A stretch of DNA of 64,000 nucleotides from Bradyrhizobium diversitatis (GTDB lineage Bacteria > Pseudomonadota > Alphaproteobacteria > Rhizobiales > Xanthobacteraceae): the NCBI RefSeq assembly GCF_016031635.1, contig NZ_JACEGD010000027.1, positions 1 through 64,000 on the forward strand. The letters are read 5' to 3'. Below are positions 61,116 through 64,000 of this stretch, one piece after another. The notes under the pieces are model-generated. The model did no database searches. It worked only from the letters and a program-made list of their open reading frames with translations, and was not told the origin of the DNA. Every line of letters starts with the position of its first letter. Within the stretch, counting starts at the first letter, position 1. A program made the translations under genes and the position numbers.

Positions 61116-62903
61116 TCAGGTCGCCTGCCGCCGCAGGAAGGCCGGGATATCAAGATGATCGTCACCCTGTGGCGCTGGCGCAACAGGCGCGGGGCGGCCG
61201 TGCATATCCAGGCCCTGCGGCGCGGGACGACGGGCATACTCCGATACCGGCTCACTGGATGCGATCTGCTGCGCCACGGTCTTCTGCGGGCGCCGCTCGG
61301 GTAGCGGCGGCATGGCGGGGCCGGCGGTGCGGGCGGCGACCGGCGGCTCGCTCTCCTCGTCGCGACGGCCGAGGCCGACATTGGCGAGGCGCTGCAGCAG
61401 CGACAGGCGGGTCTTCTGCGGGGTCTCTTCCTCGGCCTCGCCGCGGGCCTGACGAATCTCGGCCTGGGCCGGCATCGGCAGTTCCTCGATACGCGGCATC
61501 CGCGGCGCGCGGACCGGCGGACGTTCCGCCTGCGGCGGAATGAAGTTTTCCGGCGTCATTGGCTCCTGCATCGCGACCGGGGCCATGTCAGGCTCCGGAA
61601 ACAGGGTCGGTTTCTGCGCGATCGGCCGCACGGTGACGTCGCCATAGGTCTGCGTCGGCGCCGGCGGGGCTTCGGCAACGGCAGCGGCGATGGCGGCGAG
61701 CGCAGCGCGCTCGACGTTGGGACGGGGCGCGGCAGCACCCGGAGCCGGCGCGGCGGCCGGGCTCTGCGCTTCCAGCTTCTGGGCGCGTTCGGCCAGACGC
61801 TGGTTGTCGGCACGGAGCCGCGCGGTCAGGTCGGCGAGACGGCTCTCGGCAACGGCGGCAGGTGCGGCAGCCTGCTGCGCCTGCGGTGCGGGGTTTGCGA
61901 CGGGCGCGGAAGTCGCCTGGCTGTTGCGGGCGATCGCGGCCTGCTCGATGCCGGTGGCGACCACCGAGACGCGGATCAGGCCGTCGAGGGCTTCGTCGAA
62001 GGTCGCACCGACGATGATGTTGGCGTCCTGGTCGACTTCCTCGCGGATGCGGGTCGCGGCCTCGTCGACCTCGAACAGAGTGAGGTCCTTGCCGCCGGTG
62101 ATGGAGATAAGGAGGCCCTTGGCGCCCTTCATCGAGCTATCGTCGATCAGGGGGTTGGCGATCGCGGCTTCCGCGGCGGTCAGCGCGCGCTTGTCGCCGG
62201 AGGCTTCGCCGGTACCCATCATCGCCTTGCCCATCTCGCGCATGACGGCGCGGACGTCGGCGAAGTCGAGGTTGATCAGGCCTTCCTTGACCATCAGGTC
62301 GGTGATGCAGGCGACGCCCGAATAGAGCACCTGGTCGGCCATCGCGAAGGCGTCGGCGAAGGTGGTCTTCTCGTTGGCGACCCGGAACAGGTTCTGGTTC
62401 GGGATGATCAGGAGCGTATCGACGACCTTGTGCAGCTCGTTGATGCCGGCTTCGGCGGTGCGCATGCGGCGGCCGCCTTCGAAGTGGAACGGCTTGGTCA
62501 CGACGCCCACGGTGAGGATGCCCATGTCGCGCGCGGTCTTGGCGATCACGGGAGCGGCGCCCGTGCCGGTGCCGCCGCCCATGCCGGCGGTGACGAACAC
62601 CATGTTGGCGCCCGAGAGATGGTCGCGCAGCTCGTCGATCACCTCTTCCGCCGCCGCGGCACCGACGTTCGGCTGCGAGCCGGCGCCAAGGCCTTGCGTG
62701 ACCGCCGTGCCCATCTGCACGATGCGCTGCGCCTTCGACATCGTCAGCGCCTGCGCGTCGGTGTTGGCGACCACGAAATCGACACCCTGCAGGCCCGCCG
62801 TGATCATGTTGTTGACGGCGTTGCCGCCGGCGCCGCCGACGCCGAACACGGTGATCCGGGGCTTCAGTTCGTGAATATCAGGAACATTGATGCTGATGGT
62901 CAT
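61116..62903 (-). CDS. ftsZ: Cell division protein FtsZ, long-tailed form
   Basis: A 595-residue tubulin-like GTPase. The GTP-binding loop is GGGTGTGAAPV (about 109-119), with GVGGAGGNAVNNM near the N-terminus and NLDFADVRAVM, the T7 loop region. Residues about 320-580 are a Pro/Ala/Arg-rich linker (AAPAAVAESRLADLTARLRA). The last residues, DIPAFLRRQ, form the conserved C-terminal peptide that binds FtsA. E. coli FtsZ is 383 residues, so the linker is very long, as usual in bradyrhizobia. AGAGG precedes the ATG. It lies 90 bases after ftsA. Confidence 0.97.
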   Translation of the reverse strand: MTISINVPDIHELKPRITVFGVGGAGGNAVNNMITAGLQGVDFVVANTDAQALTMSKAQRIVQMGTAVTQGLGAGSQPNVGAAAAEEVIDELRDHLSGANMVFVTAGMGGGTGTGAAPVIAKTARDMGILTVGVVTKPFHFEGGRRMRTAEAGINELHKVVDTLLIIPNQNLFRVANEKTTFADAFAMADQVLYSGVACITDLMVKEGLINLDFADVRAVMREMGKAMMGTGEASGDKRALTAAEAAIANPLIDDSSMKGAKGLLISITGGKDLTLFEVDEAATRIREEVDQDANIIVGATFDEALDGLIRVSVVATGIEQAAIARNSQATSAPVANPAPQAQQAAAPAAVAESRLADLTARLRADNQRLAERAQKLEAQSPAAAPAPGAAAPRPNVERAALAAIAAAVAEAPPAPTQTYGDVTVRPIAQKPTLFPEPDMAPVAMQEPMTPENFIPPQAERPPVRAPRMPRIEELPMPAQAEIRQARGEAEEETPQKTRLSLLQRLANVGLGRRDEESEPPVAARTAGPAMPPLPERRPQKTVAQQIASSEPVSEYARRPAPQGLDMHGRPAPVAPAPQGDDHLDIPAFLRRQAT

Positions 62904-62993
62904 GGTTGCTGCCTCTCGATCACGCGCGCGTGGGTTCGCCCCGGCCGGCGGCCGCGGGAGTTGGTGAAAATCGAAGATTGCGGAAAGCCGTCA

Positions 62994-64000
62994 TCAGAAG
63001 CCCTCGCGTAGCCATCGTCCGACCTTTCCGAAATATCCGCCGGTCCCTGTCCTGACCTGCTGCCCCGTATGCCGCGGTTCGACATGTTCGAGGTGAACAT
63101 ATTGCGGGTAGACCAGGAGTCCGGCCGGCACCGCGAACGCGGCGTTCTTCGCCTCGTTGGGCAGCCGGCCGAAACCGAGCGGACGACCGACCCGCACGGG
63201 CCGGCCGAGAATCTGGGTGCCGAGCTCGACGAGGCCGGTGAGCTGCGAGGCGCCGCCCGACAGCACGACGCGGCCGTTGGGCTCCGAGGCGAAGGGCGAA
63301 TCCTTCAGCTTGTCCCGAACCATTTCGAAGACTTCCTCGGCACGGTGCTTGACGATGTTGGCGATGGTGGCGCGGGAGACGATCCGCGGCAGATCCTGCT
63401 CGTCACCGGCTGTCGGCACAGACATCAGCTCACGCGAGTCCGATCCGCCGGTGATGACGGTCCCGTATAACGTCTTGATTCGCTCGGCATCGGCAATGGT
63501 CGCGGAGAGTCCGCGCGCGAGATCCATCGTGATGTGTTGCCCGCCGACCGCAAAACCCGCCGCATGCACGAAACGGCCGCCGGCATAGACGGCGATCGTG
63601 GTGGTGCCCGCGCCCATCTCGACGACGGCGGCGCCGAGATCGGCCTCGTCGTCGGTCAGCACGGACAGGCCGGCCACATAGGGGCTCGCCGCCATGGCTT
63701 CGACATTGATGTGGCAGCGTTCCACCGCCAGCATCAGGTTCCGCGCCACGGTGGCATCGCAGGTGACGACGTTCATGTCGACGCCGAACTGGTGCGCGAC
63801 CATGCCGCGGGGATCGCGGATGCCCTTGACGCCGTCGAGCGTGTAGCCGACCGGCAGCGCGTGCAGCACGGTGCGGCCCTCGCCGGTGGCGTGGCGCATG
63901 CCGGTGGAGGTGACGCGGTTGACATCGGCCGGCGTCACGGCGCCGCCACGGATGTCCGCGGCGGCTTCGACCAGCTGGCCGGAGAGCCGGCCGCCAGAGA
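62994..64000 (-). CDS. ftsA: Cell division protein FtsA, C-terminal part, cut by window edge
   Basis: The frame enters from the right edge (SGQLVEAAADIRGGAVTPAD) and ends at 62994. About 335 residues of an actin-like ATPase are visible: AAVVEMGAGTTTIAVYAGG (phosphate 2 loop), RGLSATIADAERIKTLYG, and RVVLSGGASQLTGLVEL (adenosine motif). The C-terminal amphipathic helix is GKVGRWLREGF, which anchors FtsZ to the membrane. The N-terminal part is outside. It is followed by ftsZ on the same strand. Confidence 0.95.
   Translation of the reverse strand, partial: SGGRLSGQLVEAAADIRGGAVTPADVNRVTSTGMRHATGEGRTVLHALPVGYTLDGVKGIRDPRGMVAHQFGVDMNVVTCDATVARNLMLAVERCHINVEAMAASPYVAGLSVLTDDEADLGAAVVEMGAGTTTIAVYAGGRFVHAAGFAVGGQHITMDLARGLSATIADAERIKTLYGTVITGGSDSRELMSVPTAGDEQDLPRIVSRATIANIVKHRAEEVFEMVRDKLKDSPFASEPNGRVVLSGGASQLTGLVELGTQILGRPVRVGRPLGFGRLPNEAKNAAFAVPAGLLVYPQYVHLEHVEPRHTGQQVRTGTGGYFGKVGRWLREGF

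Overview
The window looks like chromosomal DNA of a Bradyrhizobium-type alphaproteobacterium (order Hyphomicrobiales). GC is high. The end of the division/cell-wall cluster (ftsA-ftsZ-lpxC-bamD-recN-ligA) is in the usual alphaproteobacterial order. FtsZ has the long Pro/Ala-rich tail known in this group. Intergenic regions carry many of the palindromic repeats common in Bradyrhizobium, and several short proteins read like conserved rhizobial unknowns. The genus is an inference from recalled sequence resemblance; no search was run.

Layout. 1-0.6 kb: cut-off start of an IS1182-type transposase. 0.6-2.4 kb: catalase-fold haem protein converging with an AraC regulator. 2.8-6.4 kb: a run of very small genes around rpsU and cspA, some overlapping by a few bases. 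6.5-14.6 kb: two large GGDEF-EAL c-di-GMP proteins (PAS/GAF sensor and CHASE sensor) on either side of an MFS carrier, then a lone branched-chain-type ABC binding protein. 14.6-18.4 kb: a TRAP transporter operon (dctP, fused dctQM) with a 2-hydroxyacid dehydrogenase. 18.8-24.2 kb: DoxX/LysR divergent pair, caspase-like protein, D-lactate/glycolate-type FAD dehydrogenase, thioesterase, DUF1328. 24.4-27.1 kb: a PcrA/UvrD helicase interrupted in frame by a repeat-derived segment. 27-35 kb: hydrolase, HicB-like protein, cysteine-repeat and OmpA envelope pair, Mpo1-like, SDR epimerase, ICMT-like methyltransferase, PQQ-type sugar dehydrogenase, aspartate and tartrate dehydrogenases. 36-44 kb: an envelope-flavoured stretch with two paralogous secreted alpha/beta hydrolases (one with LysM), three small lipoprotein/membrane genes, a TetR regulator, an ABC-2 exporter, an L,D-transpeptidase and a frameshifted glycerophosphodiesterase. 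45-54.5 kb: fused membrane/spermidine-synthase-like protein, PYROXD2-like oxidoreductase, lone Flp pilin, prmA, Xaa-Pro aminopeptidase, Bcr/CflA exporter. 54.6-64 kb, all minus strand: ligA, recN, bamD, lpxC, ftsZ, ftsA (cut by the window edge).

How the genes work together. The right end is housekeeping: division, outer-membrane assembly, lipid A synthesis and DNA repair/replication. The middle is transport, redox metabolism and envelope maintenance. The left is c-di-GMP signalling and small stress-type proteins.

The most unusual items are these: a palindromic repeat that has become part of a helicase between motifs II and III; a catalase-fold protein without the distal histidine; a fused or nested small gene pair; the split glycerophosphodiesterase gene; and the paralogous hydrolase cluster. 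I did not find a CRISPR array, prophage, tRNA, rRNA or a clear defence island.
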